A stretch of 64,000 bases of DNA from Syntrophaceae bacterium UBA2280 (GTDB lineage: Bacteria > Desulfobacterota > Syntrophia > Syntrophales > Smithellaceae): positions 1 to 64,000 of the forward strand of contig DDWS01000004.1 of the NCBI GenBank assembly GCA_002347685.1, read 5' to 3'. The stretch's first letter is position 1. Every line of letters starts with the position of its first letter. The notes beneath the pieces were generated by a model. That model searched no databases, had not been told where the DNA came from, and saw only the letters and a program-made list of their open reading frames with translations. The position numbers were made by a program, and so were the translations under genes. Below are positions 17,740 through 25,713 of this stretch, one piece after another.

Positions 17740-17802
17740 AATAGGCTATGGGCAATGGGCTATAGGCTATAGGCGATGGGCAATAGGCGATAGGTTATGG
17801 GT
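17740..17802. repeat. nine-copy heptanucleotide array
   Basis: Nine consecutive 7-base units fit NATRGGY: AATAGGC, TATGGGC, AATGGGC, TATAGGC, TATAGGC, GATGGGC, AATAGGC, GATAGGT, TATGGGT. The array lies between the ompA-like gene and its terminator, so it would be transcribed in the 3' untranslated region. It resembles the short tandem heptamer repeats known from cyanobacteria in form, not in sequence. Confidence 0.85.
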
Positions 17803-17810
17803 AAAAAATA

Positions 17811-17840
17811 GGGGACGGTTTCTGCCGTTCCCTGTTTTTT
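17811..17840. terminator. bidirectional terminator between convergent ompA-like and U32 genes
   Basis: GGGGACGG (17811-17818) pairs with CCGTTCCC (17825-17832) with one G-T pair. T-rich tracts flank the stem on both strands (TGTTTTTT rightward, TATTTTTT leftward). It serves the two convergent genes. Confidence 0.85.
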
Positions 17841-17848
17841 ACGTCCCT

Positions 17849-19087
17849 TTACTTCTTTGCTGCTTTGCGTAGCAGCGCGCCTTGCGGTACACGGCGCGGG
17901 ACTTCGATCAGAATACGGGCACCGGGGTGTGCTTCGGATATCCTGTTGTCGTTTTCATCATGGAGCCTGCGGGTGTCAACATCAATATTCTCATCCGGTA
18001 GTAATAACTCCACATGTTCTCCGGCAACGAGGTGGTTGCGGACCTCAATCAACGCGCGATCCTGATCGCTATCGAAGGATAAAACGATGCCCGCCGGTTC
18101 GTGCGTTTGGATAATCTTGAGATCCGGGCTGGTTTCGTTTGTTTTTTCTTCGGCAAAGGCAAACCCCGTTGTGTATCCCCGGTGCGAAACGGTTTTTAGT
18201 TCCCGGCCCCAGTGCGGATCAAAGCAATATTCTCCCTGGTGTGCCGAAAGCGCATCTATGGCCTGGCGATAGGCTCTTGTGACCACCGCGACATAATAGG
18301 ATGACTTCATCCGTCCTTCAATCTTGACGCTTGCGACGCCTGCGGCCGCAACCTGAGGCAGGTACTCAACCAGGCATAGATCTTTAGAACTCAACAGGTA
18401 GCTGAATCGTTCATCTTCTTCCAGAATCAGCGGATCGCTCAGACGCGTGGATTCGGTGAGCAGGTACTCCCAGCGGCACGGCTGGGAGCAGTCCCCTTCG
18501 TTGGCGCTTCTGCGGTTGCGGTGATAGGAAAGATAGCAGCGGCCGGAATAGCTCATGCACATCGCCCCGTGGATGAAAATCTCCAGTTCCATATCGGGGA
18601 CGGCCGAAGCGATTTCGCCTATTTCTTTTAAAGTCAATTCACGTGCGAGGATGATTCGACGTACGCCCTGATCCTGCCAGAAACGAACCGCTTCGGCATT
18701 CGTGGTGTTGGCCTGTGTGCTCAAATGTAGAGTTGCTGAGGGTGCGACTTGACCGATCAGGCGGATCAGGCCCGGATCGCTGACAATGAGTGCGTCGATG
18801 CCGGTTGCGATCAGTTCGGGAATGATTTTTCTGGCCACGGCCAGGTCGGCATTGCGCGCGAACGTATTGAGAGCCCCGTAAACCCGGACGCCCGCGGCGT
18901 GGGCTTCCGAAACACCGGCGGCCAGATCAGAAAGCGACATTTCGGCGGATGCCGAACGCAGAGACAAACCTTCAACACCGACATAAACCGCATTCGCACC
19001 GTAAAGAACCGCCGTGCGCAATTTTTCCGGATTGCCGGCGGGGATCAGAAGCTCCGGCAGGCGTATATCAGTTTTTTTTAGGGACAA
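17849..19087 (-). CDS. peptidase U32 family protein
   Basis: Member of the U32 family; several members are now known to be RNA or ubiquinone hydroxylation proteins (TrhP/YegQ, RlhA, UbiU/V), so the peptidase name may mislead. The protein opens with ELLIPAGNPEKL and has the conserved cysteine cluster CMSYSGRC and GDCSQPCRW, which binds an iron-sulfur cluster in characterised relatives. A TTG at 19087, overlapping the recO stop by 10 bases, is the likeliest start because homology begins just after it and no ATG is near; this gives about 412 residues. Last gene of the pyrR-pyrB-pyrC-recO run. Confidence 0.85.
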   Translation of the reverse strand: MSLKKTDIRLPELLIPAGNPEKLRTAVLYGANAVYVGVEGLSLRSASAEMSLSDLAAGVSEAHAAGVRVYGALNTFARNADLAVARKIIPELIATGIDALIVSDPGLIRLIGQVAPSATLHLSTQANTTNAEAVRFWQDQGVRRIILARELTLKEIGEIASAVPDMELEIFIHGAMCMSYSGRCYLSYHRNRRSANEGDCSQPCRWEYLLTESTRLSDPLILEEDERFSYLLSSKDLCLVEYLPQVAAAGVASVKIEGRMKSSYYVAVVTRAYRQAIDALSAHQGEYCFDPHWGRELKTVSHRGYTTGFAFAEEKTNETSPDLKIIQTHEPAGIVLSFDSDQDRALIEVRNHLVAGEHVELLLPDENIDVDTRRLHDENDNRISEAHPGARILIEVPRRVPQGALLRKAAKK

Positions 19088-19851
19088 TATCTGCGAACCT
19101 GTTCCATGACTTTGAAGGATTTGACTTCTTTGCCCAGCACGTAGGAGATGAAACCGTACAGGATATTGCGGGACTCGACGGACAGGTCCTCCGACAGGCA
19201 GACTCTTTTCATTTTTTCGATTTCCATGTCTTTCCCCAAAAGCAGGGTGCGCACCGTTCCCGCGGAGATGCATTGATCGTAGCGTTCAGGACGGGCGCAG
19301 GCGGCGCATTGGATACCGCCTGCTTTCGGGTAAAAGTAGTAAGCCCCGCCGTTGGTCACGGGGGTTTTGCAGCGCACGCAGGCGTCCAGTGCCGGGTCAA
19401 AACCGGAAATTTTCAGCAGACGCATCTCGAAAAAACGAATCATGACATCCGAGACAGGTTCCCGCGTCAGCAAAGACAGAAAATCCGTCAGCAGCGAAAA
19501 TAATGTTTCGTTGGCTTTTCCTTCCGGACTGAAATGATCGGCCAGATCAATAAAATACGAGGCAATCAGTGTTTTTTCAAGATCCGAACGGATGGCGGCA
19601 TAGTGGTCGAGAATGTCGCAGGCTTCGATAAAGGCAAGCCCGTCGCTGCTTTTTCGTGAGAACATGATGCTGGTCAGGGAGAAGGGCTCAAACACATTGG
19701 CAAACCGCTTTTTGCTTCGTCTGGCGCCTTTGGCGATGCCTTTGAGTTTGCCGAACTCCCGGCTGTAGAAGGTCACAATCAGATCCGATTCGCCGAAACC
19801 CAGCGTGCGCAGCACGAATCCGCAGGTTTTGTGGCTTTCCCTCGCGCTCAT
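19078..19851 (-). CDS. recO: DNA repair protein RecO
   Basis: Helps RecR load RecA at gaps in the RecF recombination pathway. The N-terminal OB fold (GFVLRTLGFGESDLIVTFY) and RGARRSKKRFA-like basic loop (KGARRSKKRF) are typical. A C-terminal zinc finger is visible as CVRCKTP and CAAC. The length of 257 residues is normal. Its start overlaps the pyrC stop by 4 bases, giving translational coupling. Confidence 0.93.
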   Translation of the reverse strand: MSARESHKTCGFVLRTLGFGESDLIVTFYSREFGKLKGIAKGARRSKKRFANVFEPFSLTSIMFSRKSSDGLAFIEACDILDHYAAIRSDLEKTLIASYFIDLADHFSPEGKANETLFSLLTDFLSLLTREPVSDVMIRFFEMRLLKISGFDPALDACVRCKTPVTNGGAYYFYPKAGGIQCAACARPERYDQCISAGTVRTLLLGKDMEIEKMKRVCLSEDLSVESRNILYGFISYVLGKEVKSFKVMEQVRRYCP

Positions 19852-21134
19852 CTCTGCTTACGTCCGTCGTATTGAATCTTTCCGCCCACGATCGTTAAAA
19901 CGGCGCGTCCTTTCACAAGGCGGCCCGAAAAAGGCGAGTTTTTCCCCCGTGAGTGAAATGCTTTTGTGTCGATGGTCCAGGGCAGTTCGGGATCGATGAC
20001 GGTGATGTCCGCGTCCGCCCCGCAAGCCAGCGAGCCTTTGGAGAGATTTAAAATTCGCGCCGGATGGCAGCTCATGGCGGCGATCAGCTGCGGCCAGGTG
20101 AGAACGCCTTCGTGAACCAGATTCAAACTCAGCCCCAGGGAGGTTTCCAGACCGCTGATGCCGTTGGCGGCGTATTCGAATTCCACTTCTTTGTCCGTGC
20201 GGCCATGCGGCGCGTGGTCGCAGGCGATGGCGTCGAGCGTGCCGTCCGCGAGGCCTTCTTTAATGGCGGCCACATCCGCCTCGCCCCTCAGCGGCGGGCT
20301 TACTTTATAGTGGGTATCATAGTTTTGGAGCGACTCGTCCGTCAGCGTAAAATAATGGGGCGCGGTTTCTCCCGTGACGTTGATTCCCCGCTTCTTTGCG
20401 TCACGAATCAGCCGCACCGCACCTGCCGTGCTGACATGCGCGATGTGAACCCTGGTTTTCGTGTATTCCGCCATCAGAATGTCGCGCGCCACCATGACGT
20501 CTTCGGCTATGGCGGGAATGCCCGGCAGGCCCAGAACCGTGGCCCAGTAGCCCTCATTCATCAGGCCACCCGTGGAAAGATTTTTATCTTCACAGTGCTG
20601 AATCACCGGCAAATCCAGTGAACAGGCGTATTCCAGCGCGCGGCGCATCAGGGCCGCATCCATAACGGGATTGCCGTCGTCGGAAAGCGCGACGATGCCC
20701 GCCTCCTTGAGATCCCAGAATTCCGTCAACTGCTTTCCTTCCGAATGCATGCTGATTGCGCCTACGGGATAGACATTCGCCAGATTGGCCTCGGCGGCTT
20801 TCCTTCGGATGAATTCGGTAATCGAACGATTGTCGTTTACAGGCGATGTGTTGGGCATGCAGGCAATCGACGTAAAACCGCCGGCCACCGCGGCCTGGCA
20901 GCCTGAGGCGATGGTTTCCTTGTATTCGAGTCCCGGCTCGCGCAGGTGTACGTGCATGTCGATCAAACCGGGTGTGATGATCAGGCCGGTCAGATCCAGT
21001 ACGGTGATATCCGGCGGCGCTTTGACGGATGGGCCGCAATCCGCGATTTTTCCGTCTTCCACCAGAACGTCCTCAATGGAGTCTATCTTTGAAGCCGGGT
21101 CAATGACCCGGGCGCCTTTTAACAAGAGATTCAT
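19848..21134 (-). CDS. pyrC: dihydroorotase, class I
   Basis: Cyclises carbamoyl aspartate to dihydroorotate, the third step of pyrimidine synthesis. Zinc-binding DMHVHLREPG, the metal-bridging region, HVSTAGAV and the catalytic DHAPH motif (ACDHAPHGRTDKE) are intact, so it appears active and is not a pseudo-dihydroorotase. The 428 residues fit the bacterial class I (Bacillus-like) form. It overlaps pyrB by 4 bases and recO by 4 bases. Confidence 0.95.
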   Translation of the reverse strand: MNLLLKGARVIDPASKIDSIEDVLVEDGKIADCGPSVKAPPDITVLDLTGLIITPGLIDMHVHLREPGLEYKETIASGCQAAVAGGFTSIACMPNTSPVNDNRSITEFIRRKAAEANLANVYPVGAISMHSEGKQLTEFWDLKEAGIVALSDDGNPVMDAALMRRALEYACSLDLPVIQHCEDKNLSTGGLMNEGYWATVLGLPGIPAIAEDVMVARDILMAEYTKTRVHIAHVSTAGAVRLIRDAKKRGINVTGETAPHYFTLTDESLQNYDTHYKVSPPLRGEADVAAIKEGLADGTLDAIACDHAPHGRTDKEVEFEYAANGISGLETSLGLSLNLVHEGVLTWPQLIAAMSCHPARILNLSKGSLACGADADITVIDPELPWTIDTKAFHSRGKNSPFSGRLVKGRAVLTIVGGKIQYDGRKQR

Positions 21135-22060
21135 TCGTTTCCTCCGGAAAGCAGATAAAGCAGCGCCATTCTTACAGCGACGCCGTTGTTGACCTGATCA
21201 AGAATGACGGAGATGCCCGGATCGTCGGCGATGTCCGGCGAGATTTCCACCCCGCGATTCATGGGGCCCGGGTGCATGACAATCGCGTCGGGCCTGGCCA
21301 GTTTAATGTTCTTGCGGGTCAGGCAGTAATGCTGGGCGTATTCACGAAGCGACGGAAAAATGTTCTGTTTCTGACGCTCCAGCTGTATGCGCAGCATCAT
21401 CACAACATCCGCGTCCGCAATCGCGTCTTCGATTTTCGTGAAGGCCGCCACACCCATTTTTTCAATATCGCGCGGCAGCATGGTGGCAGGACCCGCCACG
21501 ACCACTTCAGCGCCCATTTTGGACAGGCCGTAAATATTGGACCGGGCAACCCGGCTGTGCAGGATATCTCCGACAAGCGCCACTTTCAGCCCGGCAATTT
21601 TGCCTTTTTTCTCCCTGATCGTCATCATGTCGAGCAGCGCCTGCGAGGGATGCTCGTGCGCGCCGTCGCCGGCGTTGATGATGGATTGCTTGACGAGCGA
21701 AGCCAGCATGTGAGGAGCGCCGGCAGCGCTGTGCCTGAGCACAATGATGTCCGGGTTCATGGCTTCGAGATTGCGAGCGGTGTCGATCAGGGTTTCGCCC
21801 TTGACGGTGGAACTCGTCGATGCGGAAATGTTGATCGTGTCAGCGCTGAGCCGTTTTCCGGCAATTTCAAAGGATGTGCGCGTCCGTGTGCTGGCTTCGT
21901 AAAACAGGTTGATGATGCTTTTGCCGCGCAGTGTCGGGACTTTTTTTATGTCACGCATCGAAATTTCCAGGAATGATTCGGCGGTTTCCAAAATCAGGTT
22001 GATCTCGTCTACCGACATGTCCGCGATGCCGAGGATGTCTTTTTTTGCGAGTTTCATCAT
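21131..22060 (-). CDS. pyrB: aspartate carbamoyltransferase, catalytic chain
   Basis: Joins carbamoyl phosphate and aspartate. Carbamoyl-phosphate binding motif FYEASTRTRTSFE, substrate loop STSSTVKGETL, HEHPSQALLD and MHPGPMNRGVE are all present in 309 residues. No pyrI regulatory chain is in the window. With pyrR directly upstream and pyrC overlapping downstream, control is probably at transcription by PyrR. Confidence 0.96.
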   Translation of the reverse strand: MMKLAKKDILGIADMSVDEINLILETAESFLEISMRDIKKVPTLRGKSIINLFYEASTRTRTSFEIAGKRLSADTINISASTSSTVKGETLIDTARNLEAMNPDIIVLRHSAAGAPHMLASLVKQSIINAGDGAHEHPSQALLDMMTIREKKGKIAGLKVALVGDILHSRVARSNIYGLSKMGAEVVVAGPATMLPRDIEKMGVAAFTKIEDAIADADVVMMLRIQLERQKQNIFPSLREYAQHYCLTRKNIKLARPDAIVMHPGPMNRGVEISPDIADDPGISVILDQVNNGVAVRMALLYLLSGGNE

Positions 22061-22087
22061 AGTGTGGACCTTGCTTTTCTCTGGTTG

Positions 22088-22636
22088 TTAGCTTCCTTCT
22101 TCAATCAGCACTTCATCCTTGCCGTTTTTTTCCATGAGATTGACGCTGACGGCTTCCCAGAGGGAAGAGGGCAGGTTCTTTCCGACATAGTCGGCCCGGA
22201 TGGGCAGTTCGCGGTGTCCGCGGTCGATCAGCACGGCCAGCTGAATCATTCTAGGGCGGCCGAAGTCGATCAGCGCGTCCATGGCCGCGCGGATGGTCCT
22301 GCCGGTAAAGAGCACGTCATCGACGAGGACGACAATTTTATCCGTCAGGTCGAATGGAATCTGGGTTTTTCCCAGAGGCGGTTTTTTGTTTGATGTCGCG
22401 ATGTCGTCACGGTAGAGTGTGACATCCAAAATGCCCAGCGGAACTTCCCGGCCCTCGATGGCCGATATATTTTTTTGCAGTCTTCCGGCCAGATAGACCC
22501 CGCCTGTGCGGATTCCGACCAAAACCAGATGCTCCATGCCCTTGTTCTTTTCAAGTATTTCATAGGCGATGCGGGTCAGGCCGCGGTCAATCCCCTCACT
22601 GTCGAGGACAACTTTCGCGGTTTTTTGTTTTGTCAT
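22088..22636 (-). CDS. pyrR: pyr operon attenuator / uracil phosphoribosyltransferase PyrR
   Basis: RNA-binding regulator that senses UMP and PRPP and also has uracil phosphoribosyltransferase activity. The PRPP loop VLVDDVLFTGRT is intact, and the RTGG motif (GIRTGGVYLAG) is present. The ATG at 22636 has a GAGGAGA ribosome site; the frame continues upstream to 22699 but that part overlaps the leader terminator. The leader contains a matching PyrR target, so the gene probably autoregulates itself with pyrB and pyrC. Confidence 0.94.
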   Translation of the reverse strand: MTKQKTAKVVLDSEGIDRGLTRIAYEILEKNKGMEHLVLVGIRTGGVYLAGRLQKNISAIEGREVPLGILDVTLYRDDIATSNKKPPLGKTQIPFDLTDKIVVLVDDVLFTGRTIRAAMDALIDFGRPRMIQLAVLIDRGHRELPIRADYVGKNLPSSLWEAVSVNLMEKNGKDEVLIEEGS

Positions 22637-22698
22637 GCTGCTTCTCCTCGGTTGTTTATTTCCATAAGCCAAACCAGATATCTTCCAGTCATCGGGCA

Positions 22699-22730
22699 TA
22701 AAAAAAGCCTTTCCCCTTGCGGAGAAAGGC
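22699..22730 (-). terminator. pyr leader attenuator terminator
   Basis: On the minus strand, GCCTTTCTCC and GGGGAAAGGC form a stem across a GCAA loop, followed by a run of seven T. It lies between the pyr promoter and the pyrR start codon, where a transcription attenuator is expected. Confidence 0.85.
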
Positions 22731-22777
22731 GTAAATGAACTTGTTTGATCGTTTCATCATAATTGGTGTCCTTTTTC

Positions 22778-22791
22778 AATCTCACCGGATT
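22778..22791 (-). promoter_or_regulatory. PyrR-binding RNA hairpin (anti-antiterminator loop)
   Basis: Read on the minus strand the 14 bases AATCCGGTGAGATT match the known PyrR target ARUCCNGNGAGGYU at 13 positions. CAAUC and GAUUG close the CGGUGA loop. It lies about 50 bases upstream of the attenuator stem. The following GAAAAAGG can pair with CCTTTCTC of the terminator, a plausible antiterminator. Confidence 0.75.
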
Positions 22792-22816
22792 GACTTAAAA
22801 GGTTTAATTGACCTGT

Positions 22817-22845
22817 TGCTTACATGAGAGCAGGGCGCCTGTCAA
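22817..22845 (-). promoter_or_regulatory. pyr operon promoter
   Basis: On the minus strand TTGACA (22845-22840) lies 17 bases from TAAGCA (22822-22817). It is just outside the lepB stop and upstream of the PyrR hairpin, in the correct order for a leader transcript. Confidence 0.6.
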
Positions 22846-22877
22846 GACAAAACAAACACGTATGACCGATTTCATGA

Positions 22878-23510
22878 TCAATTGAGTACAGTGCCCAGGC
22901 GATTCCAGCGCAGCTTCTTGAAAAAACTGTCTTTTTCTTCACTGTTCCATGACCAGTAGATGAAGGAGGCGCGGCCCTCCACATCTTTGAGGTCGACAAA
23001 ACCCCAGAAGCGGCTGTCCGCGCTTTGGTCGCGGTTGTCGCCCATCACAAAAAGAGCGTTTTCAGGGACAACCACGGGTCCGAAGTTATCACGGGGTTGG
23101 AGGATGCCCGGATAGGTGAGCTTGTCCGTGTAAATGCCATAAGCGTCTTTGTATTCCTGATCATTGAGATAGATTTGCTTGTTTCTGATTACAATTTTGT
23201 CTCCGGCCACGCCGATGACTCTCTTGACGAAATCCTTGGATCGATCTTCCGGATAGATGAATATCACAATATCGCCCCGTTTGGGATCCGACACACGCAG
23301 AATGGTTTTTCTCAAAAGAGGTATTTTGACGCCGTAGATCACCTTGTTTGCGATGATCCGGTCACCCACCAGCAGCGCGGGGACCATGGATGGTGACGGA
23401 ATCGCGTAATTCCCCACGAAAAAGACCCGGACGACTGCGGCGATGGCGATGGCGAGGATGAGGGCTTCTATTACTTCTTGTGTTTTGGAACGGGTTTTCT
23501 TTTCAGACAT
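22878..23510 (-). CDS. lepB: signal peptidase I (second of tandem pair)
   Basis: Membrane-bound serine protease that removes signal peptides from exported proteins. One N-terminal helix (about residues 13-32) anchors it. The catalytic Ser41 lies in PSPSMVP and the general base Lys96 in KDFVKRVIGV; MGDNRDQSADSR is conserved. At 210 residues it is a short, single-anchor form. It shares long identical stretches with the neighbour at 23610, so the pair is a tandem duplication. Downstream of secDF in the same direction. Confidence 0.93.
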   Translation of the reverse strand: MSEKKTRSKTQEVIEALILAIAIAAVVRVFFVGNYAIPSPSMVPALLVGDRIIANKVIYGVKIPLLRKTILRVSDPKRGDIVIFIYPEDRSKDFVKRVIGVAGDKIVIRNKQIYLNDQEYKDAYGIYTDKLTYPGILQPRDNFGPVVVPENALFVMGDNRDQSADSRFWGFVDLKDVEGRASFIYWSWNSEEKDSFFKKLRWNRLGTVLN

Positions 23511-23609
23511 GACAATTCCCTCGATTCAAGTTAATGACGCGAGATGAAAAAGCACGACGAAACTGGATTTCGGCTGTGCGACCGGGGAATCAGGCGAAGA
23601 TCGTCAAGA

Positions 23610-24260
23610 TCAATGCAGCAGTTTGCCCAGGCGGCTCCAGCGCAGAGCAAAATCTTCGCTGTCCCATGACCAGTAAAGGATCAGTGCTTTGCCTTCCACA
23701 TCTTTGAGGTCTACAAAACCCCAGTAGCGGCTGTCCGCGCTCTGGTCGCGGTTGTCGCCCATGACAAACAGCGAGTTCGGGGGGACAACGACCGGGCCGA
23801 AATAATCCCGCACATCCTGCGGTAAACTCCGGCTGTCCGTATAGATGCCCCAGGAATCCTCGTAGTGCTGATTGTTGATGTATATTTTTTTGTCACGAAT
23901 CTCGATTTTGTCTCCCGACACACCGATCACTCTTTTGATGTAATCCTTGGTCCGGTCTTCGGGATAAATGAACACAATGATGTCGCCTTGTTTCGGGTCG
24001 GTAATGGGAAGGATGGTTTTCCGGATCACCGGGATTTTTACGCCGTAAATAAATTTGTTGACTAAAAGGTGGTCGCCGACGAGCAGGGTGGGCACCATGG
24101 AACGGGAGGGTATCTTATACGCCTGGATAACGAACGTCCGGATCAGCACGGCGATCAGTATCGCGATCACAATGGCTTCGGCATACTCTCGTATTTTTGC
24201 TTTGGTTTTTTCCGGCGATTTGTTCTTGTTTTCTTTTTCTTTTTTCTTCATGATCCACAC
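23610..24260 (-). CDS. lepB: signal peptidase I (first of tandem pair)
   Basis: Paralogue of the next gene, with the same layout: a Lys-rich cytoplasmic tail, one membrane helix, catalytic Ser54 in PSRSMVP, Lys109 in KDYIKRVIGV, and MGDNRDQSADSR. The start is uncertain: a GTG at 24260 has a closer GAGG site, while an ATG at 24251 is also possible. The N-terminal tail is much more basic than in the second copy. It follows a DUF456 gene and the secDF genes, a sensible setting for export functions. Confidence 0.93.
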   Translation of the reverse strand: MWIMKKKEKENKNKSPEKTKAKIREYAEAIVIAILIAVLIRTFVIQAYKIPSRSMVPTLLVGDHLLVNKFIYGVKIPVIRKTILPITDPKQGDIIVFIYPEDRTKDYIKRVIGVSGDKIEIRDKKIYINNQHYEDSWGIYTDSRSLPQDVRDYFGPVVVPPNSLFVMGDNRDQSADSRYWGFVDLKDVEGKALILYWSWDSEDFALRWSRLGKLLH

Positions 24261-24266
24261 GAATCC

Positions 24267-24779
24267 TCAAGAGTAAATATTGGAAAGAGCGATAAAAATC
24301 ATGGCCAGTGACAAAGATCCCTTGAGTGATTTTTGTCCGATCATACCCGTAAATGATCTCCAGGAGGCCCGGTGCGGCAATTTCTTTTTGGATTGTCGCC
24401 TCAGTTCCATGAGCGCCAGTCCGGACAGCGCCCCTAAAAAAAATCCTCCCCAGATGCCTATTCCCCACAGGATTGGCGTCAGGATCGTCATTCCCGCCGC
24501 AGCCCCGACAGCCGAGCTCCATACAGATGCTTTAAACAACGGCGGTTTGAGGACGTCTGTGAGGTCCAGTAAAGCATCGAGGACTTCCGCCAGCACAGCC
24601 AGAAAAAGCAGCAACACCAAAACCTTCCAGCCGATGCGCTCGAAACCGGTGACAAGCGCGTAGAATAAAACATTCGAAAAAATTAAGATGGTTCCCGGCA
24701 GGCCATACAGGGACAGATAAATCCCGATAAACAAGATGACGAAAAACAAGGCAAACCCCGCCGCGGCCAGTGTCGACAA
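24267..24779 (-). CDS. DUF456 family membrane protein
   Basis: A 170-residue protein with about four to five hydrophobic helices. GLPGTILIFSNVLFYAL and the later glycine-rich segment (WGGFFLGALSGLALMEL) match the DUF456 pattern. Function unknown. It sits directly after secF (one base gap) and before lepB. Confidence 0.75.
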   Translation of the reverse strand: MSTLAAAGFALFFVILFIGIYLSLYGLPGTILIFSNVLFYALVTGFERIGWKVLVLLLFLAVLAEVLDALLDLTDVLKPPLFKASVWSSAVGAAAGMTILTPILWGIGIWGGFFLGALSGLALMELRRQSKKKLPHRASWRSFTGMIGQKSLKGSLSLAMIFIALSNIYS

Positions 24780-24780
24780 T

Positions 24781-25686
24781 TTATTTCTTCCTCAATCGGG
24801 CTAAGCGTAAATTTTCGAAAAGCAAAACGATCGTGCAGGCGATGAAAATTGAAGAATAGGTGCCCACGACCACACCGACCAGCAGGGCGAATGCCAGGTC
24901 GTGAATAACAGGGCCGCCAAAGAAATACAATGCCAGCACTGTCAAAAAGACGGTCAGAGAGGTCAGGATGGTTCTGCTGAGGGTCTGGTTAATGCTTTGG
25001 TTGATGATGTCGCCGAGCTTTTTCTTGGGATTGAGTTTCACGTTTTCACGGATACGGTCGAGCACGACAATTGTGTCGTTGATCGAAAAACCGATGATGA
25101 AAAAAAGCGCCGCGAGAATGGAAATGGTGAATTCCATGCCCAGGATGCTGACGGCGCCGATGGTGATGATGATGTCATGCATAATGGCGATAACCGCGCC
25201 CAGTCCGTAACGGAATTCAAAACGCCAACCCACGTAAATCAGCATGGCGATCCAGGAAAGCAACACGGCCACAATGGCCTTGCGCTGGAAATCCATGCCG
25301 ATTTTGGACCCGACGACTTCGACCCGGCGGATTTCGTAGTCCTGCTGGAATGCGGCGGTCAGCGGCTGATCCAGATTGGCGGCCATGACCTGCTGATCGG
25401 AAAAGGATTCCGTCGTGCGGATCAGAAACTCGTTGGTTCCGAACTGCTGGATAATACTGTTTCCCAGACTGGTGGATTTAAGCGCTTCACGAATTTCGTC
25501 TGCGGTGATCGCTTTGTTGAATTTGATCTGGATAATGGATCCTCCGGCAAAATCGATGCCGAGATTGAGGCCGCCATGATAAAGAATGGTGCCGATGCTG
25601 AAAATGATCAAGACGGCGGAAAAGACGATCGCATATTTAATTTTTCCGACAAAGTCCAAATTTGTGTCCGGTTTTATCAACTGCAT
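24781..25686 (-). CDS. secF: protein translocase subunit SecF
   Basis: Part of the SecDF-YajC complex that uses the proton gradient to help release exported proteins. Six helices are expected; the GIDFAGGSIIQIKF first periplasmic region and GFSINDTIVVLDRIREN motif are clear. At 301 residues it has normal length. It follows secD by 27 bases. Confidence 0.96.
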   Translation of the reverse strand: MQLIKPDTNLDFVGKIKYAIVFSAVLIIFSIGTILYHGGLNLGIDFAGGSIIQIKFNKAITADEIREALKSTSLGNSIIQQFGTNEFLIRTTESFSDQQVMAANLDQPLTAAFQQDYEIRRVEVVGSKIGMDFQRKAIVAVLLSWIAMLIYVGWRFEFRYGLGAVIAIMHDIIITIGAVSILGMEFTISILAALFFIIGFSINDTIVVLDRIRENVKLNPKKKLGDIINQSINQTLSRTILTSLTVFLTVLALYFFGGPVIHDLAFALLVGVVVGTYSSIFIACTIVLLFENLRLARLRKK

Positions 25687-25713
25687 AGAATGATCTCCTG
25701 CTTGCGCGTGGAT

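Noticed and set aside
17740..17802. CRISPR array
   Set aside because: Units are 7 bases without spacers and no cas genes are present.
24267..24779. DUF456 gene as a third Sec component
   Set aside because: Position next to secF is suggestive, but no sequence feature supports a role in translocation.
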